Shown: positions 17,193 through 25,030 of the stretch, piece after piece
Numbering within the stretch: position 1 is the stretch's first letter
Layout of the letters: each line of letters begins with the position of its first letter
DNA from: Bradyrhizobium niftali
GTDB lineage: Bacteria; Pseudomonadota; Alphaproteobacteria; Rhizobiales; Xanthobacteraceae
Reading direction: 5' to 3'
DNA: 64,000 nt
Assembly (NCBI RefSeq): GCF_004571025.1
Contig: NZ_SPQT01000024.1
Span: 1 to 64,000, forward strand
Made by a program: the position numbers and the translations under genes
Notes under the pieces: generated by a model
What the model saw: the letters and a program-made list of their open reading frames with translations, nothing else
Databases searched by the model: none
What the model was told of the DNA's origin: nothing

Positions 17193-17672
17193 ATGGACAT
17201 GCAGGCCACGAATATCCCCGCGGGCGACGACAGCGGACCTGATGTCGTCGGACCGGAGCCGGATGAGGGCGTGCAGCGCTGTCTGCAATTGCTTGTTGAT
17301 GCGGGCCTCCGGCCAACGCGCCAGCGCCTGGCGCTCGGCCAGTTGCTGTTCCTGCGCGGCCATCGCCACGTGACCGCCGAGGGGCTCTATGAGGAGGCGC
17401 TGGCGGCGAACGCGTACCTGTCGCTCGCGACCGTCTACAATACGCTGAACCAGTTCACCGAAGCCGGCCTGCTGCGCCGGATCGCCGCCGACGGCATCAA
17501 GTCGTTCTTCGATACCGACACATCCGTGCATCCGCACTTCTATTTCGAAGGCGAGGATGTGCTGGTCGACCTCGCCGAAGGCCTCGCCTTCACCAGGATT
17601 CCCGAGGCGCTTCCCGGCCACGAGATCGCACGGCTCGACGTCATCGTCCATCTGCGCCGGAAGAGCGTGTAG
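17193..17672 (+). CDS. Fur-family regulator, Irr paralogue
   Basis: A 159-residue Fur-superfamily regulator closest to Irr, the haem-responsive iron regulator of rhizobia. The winged helix holds LRPTRQRLALGQLLFLRG (39-56), HVTAEGLYEEA and SLATVYNTLNQFTEAGLLR (77-95). The Irr-type sequence FFDTDTSVHPHFYFE follows. Bradyrhizobium Irr has an N-terminal haem regulatory motif with a Cys-Pro pair and a His-His-His triad. Here the N-terminus has no Cys-Pro and the triad reads H113-P-H115. It may therefore sense haem or metal differently from Irr. ATG at 17193 has a GGAGA motif upstream; the open frame further upstream is not Irr-like. Confidence 0.88.
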   Translation: MDMQATNIPAGDDSGPDVVGPEPDEGVQRCLQLLVDAGLRPTRQRLALGQLLFLRGHRHVTAEGLYEEALAANAYLSLATVYNTLNQFTEAGLLRRIAADGIKSFFDTDTSVHPHFYFEGEDVLVDLAEGLAFTRIPEALPGHEIARLDVIVHLRRKSV

Positions 17673-17737
17673 CGCCACTGAGCTCTTAGTTGCCCCCTCT
17701 AGGCAGGGAATCGCATTTGAGAGCGATTCCTGCGGCC

Positions 17738-17866
17738 ATCCTTCGAGACGCCCGCTTTAGGCGGGCTCCTCATGATGAGGACGGACTGCGTGGCAGCAGC
17801 TTCAATGGGCACGGTGCTGCTTAGCCTCATCCTGTGAGGAGACCGCGGAGCGGTCGTCTCGAAGGG
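17738..17866. repeat. Paired-hairpin repeat, 'CCTTCGAGACG' type (R1)
   Basis: ATCCTTCGAGACGCCCGC...GCTCCTCATGATGAGG is followed after about 60 bp by CTCATCCTGTGAGGAGACCG...GTCGTCTCGAAGG. The two hairpins have inverted outer arms. Relatives are at 29188-29318 and 53463-53575. The remainder of the gap to 17939 shows no gene. Confidence 0.75.
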
Positions 17867-17939
17867 CGAGGCGTGCAGCCAAGCGCTGCCAAAAGTCATA
17901 TGCGATTGCCCTGCACCTCGAAGGGGAGGGTAGGAGGTG

Positions 17940-19490
17940 TTACCGCAACCCCGCCCGGCGGAATCCTTCCAGATAGTGCTCGCGATCGGCGTCGCTGGCC
18001 CATGGCAGTTGCGTCGCGATCCAGTGCAGCGAGATGCCCGGCTGGGTGCGGCGGAGCTCGCCCAGCGCCGTCTCCGCAAGCACCCCGTCGCCGGTCATGC
18101 CGGCGGACACGGCGAGCACGCGATAGGCGCCGGTGAGGTCTCCGCGATGGCGGATCGCCTCGCGCGCGAGCGCGATGGCCTCGTCATAGCGCCGCTCGGT
18201 GAAGCGCGCATAGCCGGCGATACCGTGATAGATCGCCAGCGACGGGTCGCGCGGTGAGAGCCGGATCGCCCTCTGCGCCGCCTCGAACGAGTCCTTCGAC
18301 CGCCCGGCATAGGACAGCGCCAGCGCGTAATAGCCCTGCGCCATCGAGAAGTTCGGATTGAGCGCGAGCGCCTGCTCGAACTCGGACAGTGCGTCCGTAA
18401 GCCTGCGCGTCGAGAAGTAGACGCTGCCGAGCCCGGCATGCGCCCAGGCATCCTCATGATCGCAGCGCACCGCGGCCAGCGCGGCGGCTTCCGCTATCGG
18501 CGCCACCCTCGCCAGCTCGGCCCAGCCGAGATGCGCGCCGAACATGTGGTTCGCCGCGAGCAACGACAGCGCCTGGCCGTAATTCGGATCGATGCCGATC
18601 GCGCGCTCGAGCAGCGCCTGTGCGGCCTCGTGATCCTGCCGCGTCACGCGCCAGTAATGCGACAGCGCGCGCATCAACAGGTCCCAGGCGTCGAGGCTCG
18701 CGGGCGGCTTGCGACGGCTGCGAAAATCCTCCGCCGCGTGGATCCGCGGCTCGATCGCCGCGACGATCGCGTTGGTGATCTCGTCCTGCACGGCGAAGAC
18801 GTCGACGAGCTCGCGGTCGTAGCGCTCCGCCCAGAGATGACTGCCCGATGTCGCGTCGTTGAGCTGTGCGGTGATGCGCACCCGGTTGTTCGCCTTGCGC
18901 ACGCTGCCTTCGACGATGTAGCGGACGCCGAGCTCCTCGGCGATCTGCCTGATGTGGACCGCGCGTCCCTTGTAGGTGAAGGACGAGTTGCGGGCGATCA
19001 CCATGAACCAGCGCTGCTTCGACAGCGCGGTGAGGATGTCCTCGCTGATCCCGTCGCCGAAATAGTCCTGTGCGGGATCGCCGCTCATGTTCTCGAAGGC
19101 GAGCACCGCGATCGCCGGGCGGTCCGCCGCGGTGCGCGGCCGGGCAGGGACGGGCTCGGAGGGCGCAGGCGCCGCTGCCAACTCTTCCCGGACCTCGCCG
19201 ATGAAACGAAAGCCCTTGCGCGGGATCGTCTTGATCAGCCGCTGTGCCGCGCCGTCGTCGCCGAGCGCCTTGCGCGCGGCGTTGATCCGGCTGTTCAGGG
19301 CGGAATCCGAGACGATGCGGTCGCTCCAGATCTGGCTGATCAGGTCATCCTTGCTGACCACTCGCGCCCGTTGCGCCACGAGGTAAAGCAAGAGATCGAA
19401 CACTTGGGGCTGCAACGGCACGGTGACCCCGGCGCAGGTCAGTTCGCGCAGGTCGCCGTCGAGCACGTTGTTTTCAAAGCAAAATCGCAC
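17940..19490 (-). CDS. Winged-helix (OmpR/CadC-type) regulator with TPR repeats
   Basis: A 516-residue one-component regulator without a membrane segment. Residues 1-105 form an OmpR/PhoB-type winged helix (LQPQVFDLLLYLVAQRARVV; SALNSRINAARKALGD; IKTIPRKGFRFIGEV). Residues about 127-245 are a domain resembling the FlgO-like or adenylate-cyclase-associated unit (IAVLAFENMSGDPAQDYFGD; GVRYIVEGSVRK). TPR repeats fill the rest. It starts at GTG, seven bases from a tandem repeat pair in the gap before the divergent MddA-like gene, which is its likely target. Confidence 0.88.
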   Translation of the reverse strand: MRFCFENNVLDGDLRELTCAGVTVPLQPQVFDLLLYLVAQRARVVSKDDLISQIWSDRIVSDSALNSRINAARKALGDDGAAQRLIKTIPRKGFRFIGEVREELAAAPAPSEPVPARPRTAADRPAIAVLAFENMSGDPAQDYFGDGISEDILTALSKQRWFMVIARNSSFTYKGRAVHIRQIAEELGVRYIVEGSVRKANNRVRITAQLNDATSGSHLWAERYDRELVDVFAVQDEITNAIVAAIEPRIHAAEDFRSRRKPPASLDAWDLLMRALSHYWRVTRQDHEAAQALLERAIGIDPNYGQALSLLAANHMFGAHLGWAELARVAPIAEAAALAAVRCDHEDAWAHAGLGSVYFSTRRLTDALSEFEQALALNPNFSMAQGYYALALSYAGRSKDSFEAAQRAIRLSPRDPSLAIYHGIAGYARFTERRYDEAIALAREAIRHRGDLTGAYRVLAVSAGMTGDGVLAETALGELRRTQPGISLHWIATQLPWASDADREHYLEGFRRAGLR

Positions 19491-19496
19491 GTTTCT

Positions 19497-19540
19497 GTCG
19501 TCTCAAGCAAAAATCAAAGTCGTCTCAGGCGAAAATCAAC
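19497..19540. promoter_or_regulatory. Two tandem 22-bp direct repeats between the winged-helix regulator and the methyltransferase
   Basis: Units at 19497-19518 and 19519-19540 share GTCGTCTCA, then GC, then AAAATCAA, differing at 3 of 22 positions. A degenerate third unit overlaps the first codons of the regulator gene. OmpR-type winged helices usually bind head-to-tail direct repeats of about this spacing, so this is a likely binding site for the adjacent regulator. Confidence 0.65.
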
Positions 19541-19624
19541 CGTCCGCGAAAGTCTTGGGCATACCGATGCGGCATGGTGCAGCGACCAATGAAGTGCCGG
19601 CGTTTTGGCACAACGGAGCTTTCC

Positions 19625-20413
19625 ATGTCCCAAATTGATCATCAGATTCATTCAATCGGCCCGGAGGTTGCGGGCCCACGCATTTTCAAGTTCATCGCCT
19701 TTCTGTACGGAATTGCGGCATATCTCGTGTTTTTCGTCACCATTCTCTACGCTATCGGCTTCGTGATGGGGCTGGTGGTGCCGAAGACCATCGACACCGG
19801 AGCCGAAGCGCCCGTCGTTCGCGCGGTCATCATCAATCTGCTGCTGATGTCGCTGTTCGCGGTTCAACACAGCGTGATGGCGCGCCAGCAATTCAAGGCG
19901 TGGTGGACGCAGTTCGTCCCCAAGCCGGTCGAGCGATCGACTTACGTGCTGTTCGCGAGCCTGTCATTGCTCCTCCTGTTCTGGCAGTGGCGTCCGCTGC
20001 CTGCGGTCATATGGGAGGTCGAGGATCCCGATCTTGCCGTGACGCTGGTCACGCTGTCCTTCGCGGGTTGGATATTGGTGTTCACCTCGACCTTCATCAT
20101 CAATCATTTCGAATTGTTCGGCCTGCATCAGGTGACCAACCATCTCGTCGGCAAGGAACCGGCGCCGCCGCGTTTCAAGACGCCGCTGCTCTACAAGTTC
20201 GTCCGTCATCCGATCTATCTCGGCTTCATCATGGCGTTCTGGGCGGCACCGGTCATGACCGCGGGCCATCTGCTGTTCGCGGTCGTGACCACGCTCTACA
20301 TCTTCGTCGGGATCGCGCTGGAGGAGCGCGACCTCGTCGATCTCTTCGGCGACGAATACCGGCAGTACAAACAACGCGTGTCGATGCTTATTCCCTGGCG
20401 CCGGTCAGTTTAG
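19625..20413 (+). CDS. mddA: Membrane methyltransferase of the NnrU/isoprenylcysteine type, MddA-like
   Basis: A 262-residue inner-membrane protein with about five hydrophobic helices and the C-terminal signature of the PEMT/ICMT superfamily: YKFVRHPIYLGFIMAFW near 195-211 and IALEERDLVDLFGDEYRQYK near 233-252. These bind S-adenosylmethionine. Its length and pattern resemble MddA, which methylates methanethiol to dimethyl sulphide and is known from Bradyrhizobium. A related NnrU-like role cannot be excluded. ATG at 19625 (MSQIDHQ) was preferred over an upstream in-frame start. It is divergent from the winged-helix/TPR regulator. Confidence 0.75.
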   Translation: MSQIDHQIHSIGPEVAGPRIFKFIAFLYGIAAYLVFFVTILYAIGFVMGLVVPKTIDTGAEAPVVRAVIINLLLMSLFAVQHSVMARQQFKAWWTQFVPKPVERSTYVLFASLSLLLLFWQWRPLPAVIWEVEDPDLAVTLVTLSFAGWILVFTSTFIINHFELFGLHQVTNHLVGKEPAPPRFKTPLLYKFVRHPIYLGFIMAFWAAPVMTAGHLLFAVVTTLYIFVGIALEERDLVDLFGDEYRQYKQRVSMLIPWRRSV

Positions 20414-20637
20414 TCGTCGCGTCTTTCCGCCGCGTCCGCCGAAAGGAGGACGCGCGACGGAACTGAGGCGTGTATCTCGCCGGACTCCAGCCTTCTGCGT
20501 CCCTCGGGGTGATTACCCTCACTCCGATGCCACCAGCGCGAGCGGACCTCGTCGCGACCCCGCATCCGCCTTCGCCGAGATCTCGGCGAACCGGAGCGGG
20601 GCGAGGATTTTCAACCTTCATCAACGGAGACGACCAA

Positions 20638-21060
20638 ATGAAACATGTCGGACACTGCTTCTGCGGCGCGGTTACGGTCGAGGTCACGGGTGCGCCGGAG
20701 GCGATGGGCTATTGCCATTGCGGCTCCTGCCGGTCCTGGTCCGGCGGACCGGTGAACGCCTTCAGCCTGTGGAAGCCCGATGCCGTGCGCATCACCGAGG
20801 GCGCGCAGCACGTCGAGACCTTCGCCAAGACGCCGCTCAGCCAGCGCAAATATTGCAGGAAGTGCGGCGGCCATCTCATGACCAATCACCCGCCGCTCGA
20901 CCTGACCGACGTCTTCACCGCCACCATCCCCACCCTGGCGTTCACGCCCGGCGTCCACGTCAACTACGCCGAGACGGTGCTGCCGATGCGCGACGGCCTG
21001 CCCAAGCTGAAGGATTTCCCCGCCGAGTTCGGCGGCAGTGGCGAGATGATGCAGGAGTAG
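20638..21060 (+). CDS. GFA family zinc protein
   Basis: A 140-residue protein of the GFA (glutathione-dependent formaldehyde-activating-like/CENP-V) family. Zinc ligands are visible as HCFCGAV (Cys7, Cys9), YCHCGSC (Cys26, Cys28, Cys31) and KYCRKCG (Cys73, Cys76), which is the family pattern. The body continues with DVFTATIPTLAFTPGVHVNY. ATG at 20638 begins the family N-terminus. The physiological substrate is uncertain; few GFA proteins have a proven reaction. It converges with phnF. Confidence 0.88.
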   Translation: MKHVGHCFCGAVTVEVTGAPEAMGYCHCGSCRSWSGGPVNAFSLWKPDAVRITEGAQHVETFAKTPLSQRKYCRKCGGHLMTNHPPLDLTDVFTATIPTLAFTPGVHVNYAETVLPMRDGLPKLKDFPAEFGGSGEMMQE

Positions 21061-21070
21061 GAGGCCGCTG

Positions 21071-21103
21071 CTCTTCCTCGTCTCTCGTGGGAGACGGGAA
21101 GAG
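21071..21103. terminator. Hairpin between the convergent GFA and phnF genes
   Basis: CTCTTCC-T-CGTCTC pairs with GAGACG-GGAAGAG across a 6-nt loop, giving 13 bp with one bulge. Its position in a 52-bp convergent gap suits a bidirectional terminator, though neither side has a T-tract. Confidence 0.5.
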
Positions 21104-21112
21104 GGCTGCACC

Positions 21113-21844
21113 TCAGCCGTTCTCGACCAGGAACTCCACCCGCTCGGCGGCAAAGCGCGAATGCTTCGTCACCAGCGGCTTGCCATCGAGATCGTGGTCG
21201 GTGGCATCGACCACGAGGATCGGCCGTCCCAGCGGCAGATCGAGCCGTGCAGCGTCGGTCGCATCGACGATGCCGGCGGTGATCCGGGTCGCGCCGCGGC
21301 GATAGTCGCGGACACCGAAGTGCTCGAGCAGTTTCGTCATCGAGCGCGTTGCCGCAAACACGCTGCCCGCATCCGGAAACAACTCCGCCGACAGCCATGT
21401 CGTGGAGACGCAGATCGGCGTGCGGTCGGCGAGGCGGATCGCCTCGATCCGCACCAGCGGCGCGCCGACCTTCAAGCCCAGCTCGCGCGCCAGCTCACGC
21501 GTCGCGACGTCGTCGGCCGCCTCGATCAACTGCCCGCGCGGCTCACGGCCGCCGGCGCCGACGATCTCGGAGAAGCGCGTGCGCGAGCGTAGCGGATAGG
21601 CGATGCGCTGCGCCTCGACATAGGTTCCGCTGCCGCGCTCGGCGCGCACCAGGCCGCGCTCGGCAAGGGCTGCCAGCGCCCGCCGCACGGTGTGGCGGTT
21701 GACGCGATAGGTCTCGGCGATCTCCATCTCGCCCGGCAGCTTGTCGCCGGCGGCAAAGCGGCCGTCGGCGATGCCGCGCTCGATGCCGTCGGCAACGAGG
21801 CGCCATAACGCGACGCCCGTGGAGGCGGTGTCCTGCATGCTCAT
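21113..21844 (-). CDS. phnF: GntR-family phosphonate regulator
   Basis: A 243-residue repressor of the HutC/GntR subfamily. The N-terminal winged helix (AAGDKLPGEMEIAETYRVNR, then HTVRRALAALAERGLVRAER) is followed by a UTRA ligand-binding domain (IVGAGGREPRGQLIEAADD to the C-terminus). It is divergent from phnG, and a perfect palindrome lies in the gap, so it should repress the C-P lyase operon and probably itself. PhnF ligands in other bacteria are phosphate- or phosphonate-related. Confidence 0.93.
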   Translation of the reverse strand: MSMQDTASTGVALWRLVADGIERGIADGRFAAGDKLPGEMEIAETYRVNRHTVRRALAALAERGLVRAERGSGTYVEAQRIAYPLRSRTRFSEIVGAGGREPRGQLIEAADDVATRELARELGLKVGAPLVRIEAIRLADRTPICVSTTWLSAELFPDAGSVFAATRSMTKLLEHFGVRDYRRGATRITAGIVDATDAARLDLPLGRPILVVDATDHDLDGKPLVTKHSRFAAERVEFLVENG

Positions 21845-21877
21845 ATCGCCGGTCAGCCTAGCCCGAAAATCACACGC

Positions 21878-21895
21878 TTGTCACGAAACAGTCAT
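21878..21895 (+). promoter_or_regulatory. Pho box-like site for the phn operon
   Basis: TTGTCAC-GAAA-CAGTCAT resembles the PhoB site, which is two CTGTCAT-like units separated by 4 nt. A -10-like TATGAA follows exactly 10 nt later at 21906-21911, the spacing seen at PhoB-activated promoters. This suggests that phosphate starvation turns the operon on. Confidence 0.65.
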
Positions 21896-21909
21896 GGCGC
21901 TTCCGTATG

Positions 21910-21935
21910 AAGTTGTCTACTATCATAGACAACTT
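21910..21935. promoter_or_regulatory. Probable PhnF operator
   Basis: AAGTTGTCTA and TAGACAACTT form a perfect 10-bp inverted repeat with a 6-nt spacer. It sits directly on and after the inferred -10 element of the phn promoter, where a GntR-type repressor would block transcription. It also overlaps the codons following an upstream ATG at 21907, which argues against that ATG being the real start of phnG. Confidence 0.75.
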
Positions 21936-21960
21936 GGATTCGGCAAGTTCGGTGGATCGG

Positions 21961-22416
21961 GTGACGCAGCAGAACAATCAGCAAGCCCAGCGCAAGGCCG
22001 CGATGGCCGTGCTGGCGCACGCGGAGGCGGGCGAGATCGCCGCTCGCCTCCGCGCTTTCGCCCTTCCGGCCCATCAGGACCTGCGCACGCCGGAAAACGG
22101 CCTCGTCATGCTGCGCGGCCGGGTCGGCGGCGACGGCGCCCCGTTCAATCTCGGCGAAGCCACGGTGTCGCGCGCCGCGGTGCGGCTTGCGAGTGGGGAG
22201 GTCGGCTTCGGCTACACGCTCGGGCGCGACGGTGAGAAGGCGCGGCTGATCGCGCTGTGCGATGCGCTGGTGCAGTCGCGCGATTTTTCCGCATCGGTCG
22301 AGCGGGACGTTATCGCACCGTTGCGCGAGCAGCTTACGATCCGGCGCAAGCAGGCGGCGGCCGAGACCGCCGCGACGAAGGTTGATTTCTACACCATGGT
22401 GCGCGGTGAGGGGTGA
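21961..22416 (+). CDS. phnG: C-P lyase subunit PhnG
   Basis: A 151-residue subunit of the PhnGHIJ carbon-phosphorus lyase core complex. It contains the conserved PENGLVMLRGRVGGDGAPFN and LGEATVSRAAVRL blocks and the TKVDFYTMVRGEG tail of PhnG. GTG at 21961 was chosen because the alternative ATG at 21907 lies inside the predicted -10/operator region. From the GTG the length fits the family. phnH starts 5 nt after its stop. Confidence 0.92.
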   Translation: MTQQNNQQAQRKAAMAVLAHAEAGEIAARLRAFALPAHQDLRTPENGLVMLRGRVGGDGAPFNLGEATVSRAAVRLASGEVGFGYTLGRDGEKARLIALCDALVQSRDFSASVERDVIAPLREQLTIRRKQAAAETAATKVDFYTMVRGEG

Positions 22417-22420
22417 GATC

Positions 22421-23029
22421 ATGACCACGATTGCGGAACTGCCGCCGGGGTTCGCCGACAAGGTGCTGTCGGCGCAATCGACCTTTCGCTCGGTCATGGA
22501 CGCGATGGCGCGGCCAGGCTCGGTTCAGCGCATCGTACCGATGGCGGGAACACCCGGGCCGATGATGCGCGGCGTCGCTGCGATCGCGCTGACGCTGTTC
22601 GATCACGATACGCCGCTCTGGCTCGATGCGCGGATGGCAGAGAGTTCCGACGTCGTGAAATGGCTCAAGTTCCACACCGGCGCGCCGGTCATTCAGGATT
22701 CCTCGATCGCAAGCTTTGCCCTGATCGGCGATGGCGCCTTGCTTCCGGCGCTCGAGCGCTTCGCGCTCGGCACCAGCGAATACCCGGATCGGTCGACCAC
22801 ATTGATCCTCCAGGTCGATCGCCTTGACGCAGGGCAGAGCTTCGAGCTGCGCGGCCCCGGCATCGACGGCGTCGCGACGCTCCGGGCCTCGATCAAGCCC
22901 GCCGACCTGTTCGAGCGGCTGCGTGTCAACGAGACGCTGTTTCCGCGCGGCATCGACGTGGTGCTGGTCGCCGATGACGCCGTGGTCGCGATCCCGCGCA
23001 CAACGCGTGTCGTGAGTAAAGGAAGCTAG
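22421..23029 (+). CDS. phnH: C-P lyase subunit PhnH
   Basis: A 202-residue core C-P lyase subunit. Recognised by SAQSTFRSVMDAMARPGSV near residue 17, the TGAPV and STTLILQVD blocks, and the C-terminal LFPRGIDVVLVADDAVVAIP, RTTRV stretch. PhnH forms a dimer that stabilises the PhnGHIJ complex. ATG at 22421 follows a GGTGAG motif. It lies between phnG and phnI with gaps of 4 nt on each side. Confidence 0.95.
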   Translation: MTTIAELPPGFADKVLSAQSTFRSVMDAMARPGSVQRIVPMAGTPGPMMRGVAAIALTLFDHDTPLWLDARMAESSDVVKWLKFHTGAPVIQDSSIASFALIGDGALLPALERFALGTSEYPDRSTTLILQVDRLDAGQSFELRGPGIDGVATLRASIKPADLFERLRVNETLFPRGIDVVLVADDAVVAIPRTTRVVSKGS

Positions 23030-23033
23030 GCAT

Positions 23034-24137
23034 ATGTATGTCGCAGTCAAAGGCGGCGAACGCGCCATCGAGAACGCCCATCGCCTGCTCGCCAATGCGC
23101 GGCGCGGCGATCAAAGCGTGCCGGAAGTCACGCTCGACCAGATCTCGGAGCAGCTTGGTCTGGCCGTGGACCGCGTCATGAGCGAGGGCTCGCTCTATGA
23201 CCGCGAGCTCGCGGCGCTCGCGATCAAGCAGGCGCGCGGCGATCTGATCGAGGCGATCTTCCTGGTCCGCGCCTTCCGCGCCACGCTGCCGCGCTTCGGC
23301 GCCAGCGAGCCGGTCGACACCGGCGCCATGCGGGTGCAGCGGCGGGTGTCCTCGACCTTCAAGGACATTCCCGGTGGTCAGATCCTCGGGCCGACCTTCG
23401 ACTATACGCATCGCCTGCTCGATCCCTCGCTGGCCGATGGCTTTGTGCCCGAGGCGCCCGCGACAGCCGAATCCTCGACCGCACCGACGCCGCGCGTGAC
23501 CGATATCTTGGGCCGCGACGGGCTGATCGAATCCTCGCCGCAGGCCGAGGACGGCGCCAGCGTCGGCGATCTCACCCGCGAGCCGCTGAACTTCCCGGCG
23601 GACCGCGACCTGCGCCTGCAAAATCTCGCGCGCGGCGACGAAGGCTTTCTGCTGGCGATGGGCTATTCCACCCAGCGCGGCTACGGCCGCAACCATCCCT
23701 TCGCCGGCGAGATCCGCTTCGGCGAGGTCGAGGTCGAATTCTCCGCCGAGGACGTCGGCTTCGCTGTGCCGCTCGGCTCGATCGAGCTCACCGAGTGCCA
23801 GATGGTCAACCAGTTCAAGGGTTCTGCGACGGAAGCGCCGTGCTTCACCCGCGGCTATGGCCTCGCCTTCGGCCAGAGCGAGCGCAAGACCATGTCGATG
23901 GCGCTGGTCGACCGCGCACTGCGTGCCCGCGAGCTCGGCGAAGAGGCGCTCGCGCCGGCCCAGGATGAGGAATTCGTGATGTCGCATTCGGACAACGTCC
24001 AGGCGACCGGCTTCGTCGAGCATCTGAAGCTGCCGCATTATGTCGACTTCCAGTCCGAGCTCGGCCTGCTGCGCAAGCTGCGTCAGGAGTTTGCCGAGGC
24101 CAATGCGCCGGATGCCATGAAGGAGGCCGCGGAATGA
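23034..24137 (+). CDS. phnI: C-P lyase subunit PhnI
   Basis: A 367-residue protein. PhnI, with PhnG, PhnH and PhnL, displaces adenine from ATP and joins the phosphonate to ribose C1. It opens with MYVAVKGGERAIENAHRLLA, the family start, and has AIKQARGDLIEAIFLVRAFR near 62 and the GYGRNHPFAGEIRFGEVEVE region near 219. Its stop overlaps the phnJ start by 4 nt (ATGA). Confidence 0.96.
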   Translation: MYVAVKGGERAIENAHRLLANARRGDQSVPEVTLDQISEQLGLAVDRVMSEGSLYDRELAALAIKQARGDLIEAIFLVRAFRATLPRFGASEPVDTGAMRVQRRVSSTFKDIPGGQILGPTFDYTHRLLDPSLADGFVPEAPATAESSTAPTPRVTDILGRDGLIESSPQAEDGASVGDLTREPLNFPADRDLRLQNLARGDEGFLLAMGYSTQRGYGRNHPFAGEIRFGEVEVEFSAEDVGFAVPLGSIELTECQMVNQFKGSATEAPCFTRGYGLAFGQSERKTMSMALVDRALRARELGEEALAPAQDEEFVMSHSDNVQATGFVEHLKLPHYVDFQSELGLLRKLRQEFAEANAPDAMKEAAE

Positions 24138-25030
24138 ACGCGCCCGCCTACAATTTCGCCTATCTCGACGAACAGACCAAGCGGATGATCCGCCGCGCCA
24201 TCCTGAAGGCGATCGCGATCCCCGGCTATCAGGTGCCGTTCGCCAGCCGCGAAATGCCGATGCCCTATGGCTGGGGCACCGGTGGCGTGCAGGTGACGGC
24301 GGCGATCCTCGGGCCTGAGGACGTGCTGAAGGTGATCGACCAGGGCTCCGACGACACCACCAACGCGATCTCGATCCGTAAATTCTTCGCCAAGACCGCC
24401 GGCGTCGCCACCACGGCGGCGACGGAGGAGGCGACCGTGATCCAGACCCGTCACCGCATCCCCGAGGCGGCCCTGCACGAGAAACAGGTGCTGGTCTATC
24501 AGGTGCCGATCCCGGAGCCGCTGCGCTTCCTCGAGCCGCGCGAGACCGAGACGCGGCGCATGCATGCGCTCGCCGAATACGGCCTGATGCATGTGAAGCT
24601 CTATGAGGACATCGCCCGCTTCGGACATATCGCGACCGCCTACGCCTATCCGGTGAAGGTGAACGCGCGCTATGTGATGGATCCGTCGCCGACGCCGAAA
24701 TTCGACAATCCCAAGATGGACAATTGCCCGGCGCTGCAATTGTTCGGCGCCGGCCGCGAGAAACGCATCTATGCGATCCCGCCCTATACGAAAGTGGTGT
24801 CGCTCGATTTCGAGGATCACCCCTTCGAGCCCTACCGCTTCAACGCGCCCTGCGCGCTGTGCGGCGCCGAGAATTCCTATCTCGACGAGATCGTCACCGA
24901 CGACAAGGGCAGCCGCATGTTCGTCTGCTCCGACACCGACTATTGCGAGGGCCGTCAGGCCGCCGGCCATCACGGCAGCCTGAGCGCTGCGCCGTACAAG
25001 GAGAGGGCGCAGGAGACATCAAATGGCTGA
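24134..25030 (+). CDS. phnJ: C-P lyase catalytic subunit PhnJ (radical SAM)
   Basis: A 298-residue enzyme that cleaves the carbon-phosphorus bond of the ribosyl phosphonate. The iron-sulphur and thiyl cysteines are all present at Cys240, Cys243, Cys265 and Cys271 (APCALCG; FVCSDTDYC), each one position from the E. coli numbering 241/244/266/272. This supports an active enzyme. It starts in a 4-nt overlap with phnI, and phnK begins before its stop. Confidence 0.97.
   Translation: MNAPAYNFAYLDEQTKRMIRRAILKAIAIPGYQVPFASREMPMPYGWGTGGVQVTAAILGPEDVLKVIDQGSDDTTNAISIRKFFAKTAGVATTAATEEATVIQTRHRIPEAALHEKQVLVYQVPIPEPLRFLEPRETETRRMHALAEYGLMHVKLYEDIARFGHIATAYAYPVKVNARYVMDPSPTPKFDNPKMDNCPALQLFGAGREKRIYAIPPYTKVVSLDFEDHPFEPYRFNAPCALCGAENSYLDEIVTDDKGSRMFVCSDTDYCEGRQAAGHHGSLSAAPYKERAQETSNG

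Noticed and set aside
21907..21960. ATG at 21907 as the phnG start
   Set aside because: It lies inside the inferred -10 and operator, and the family length fits the GTG at 21961.
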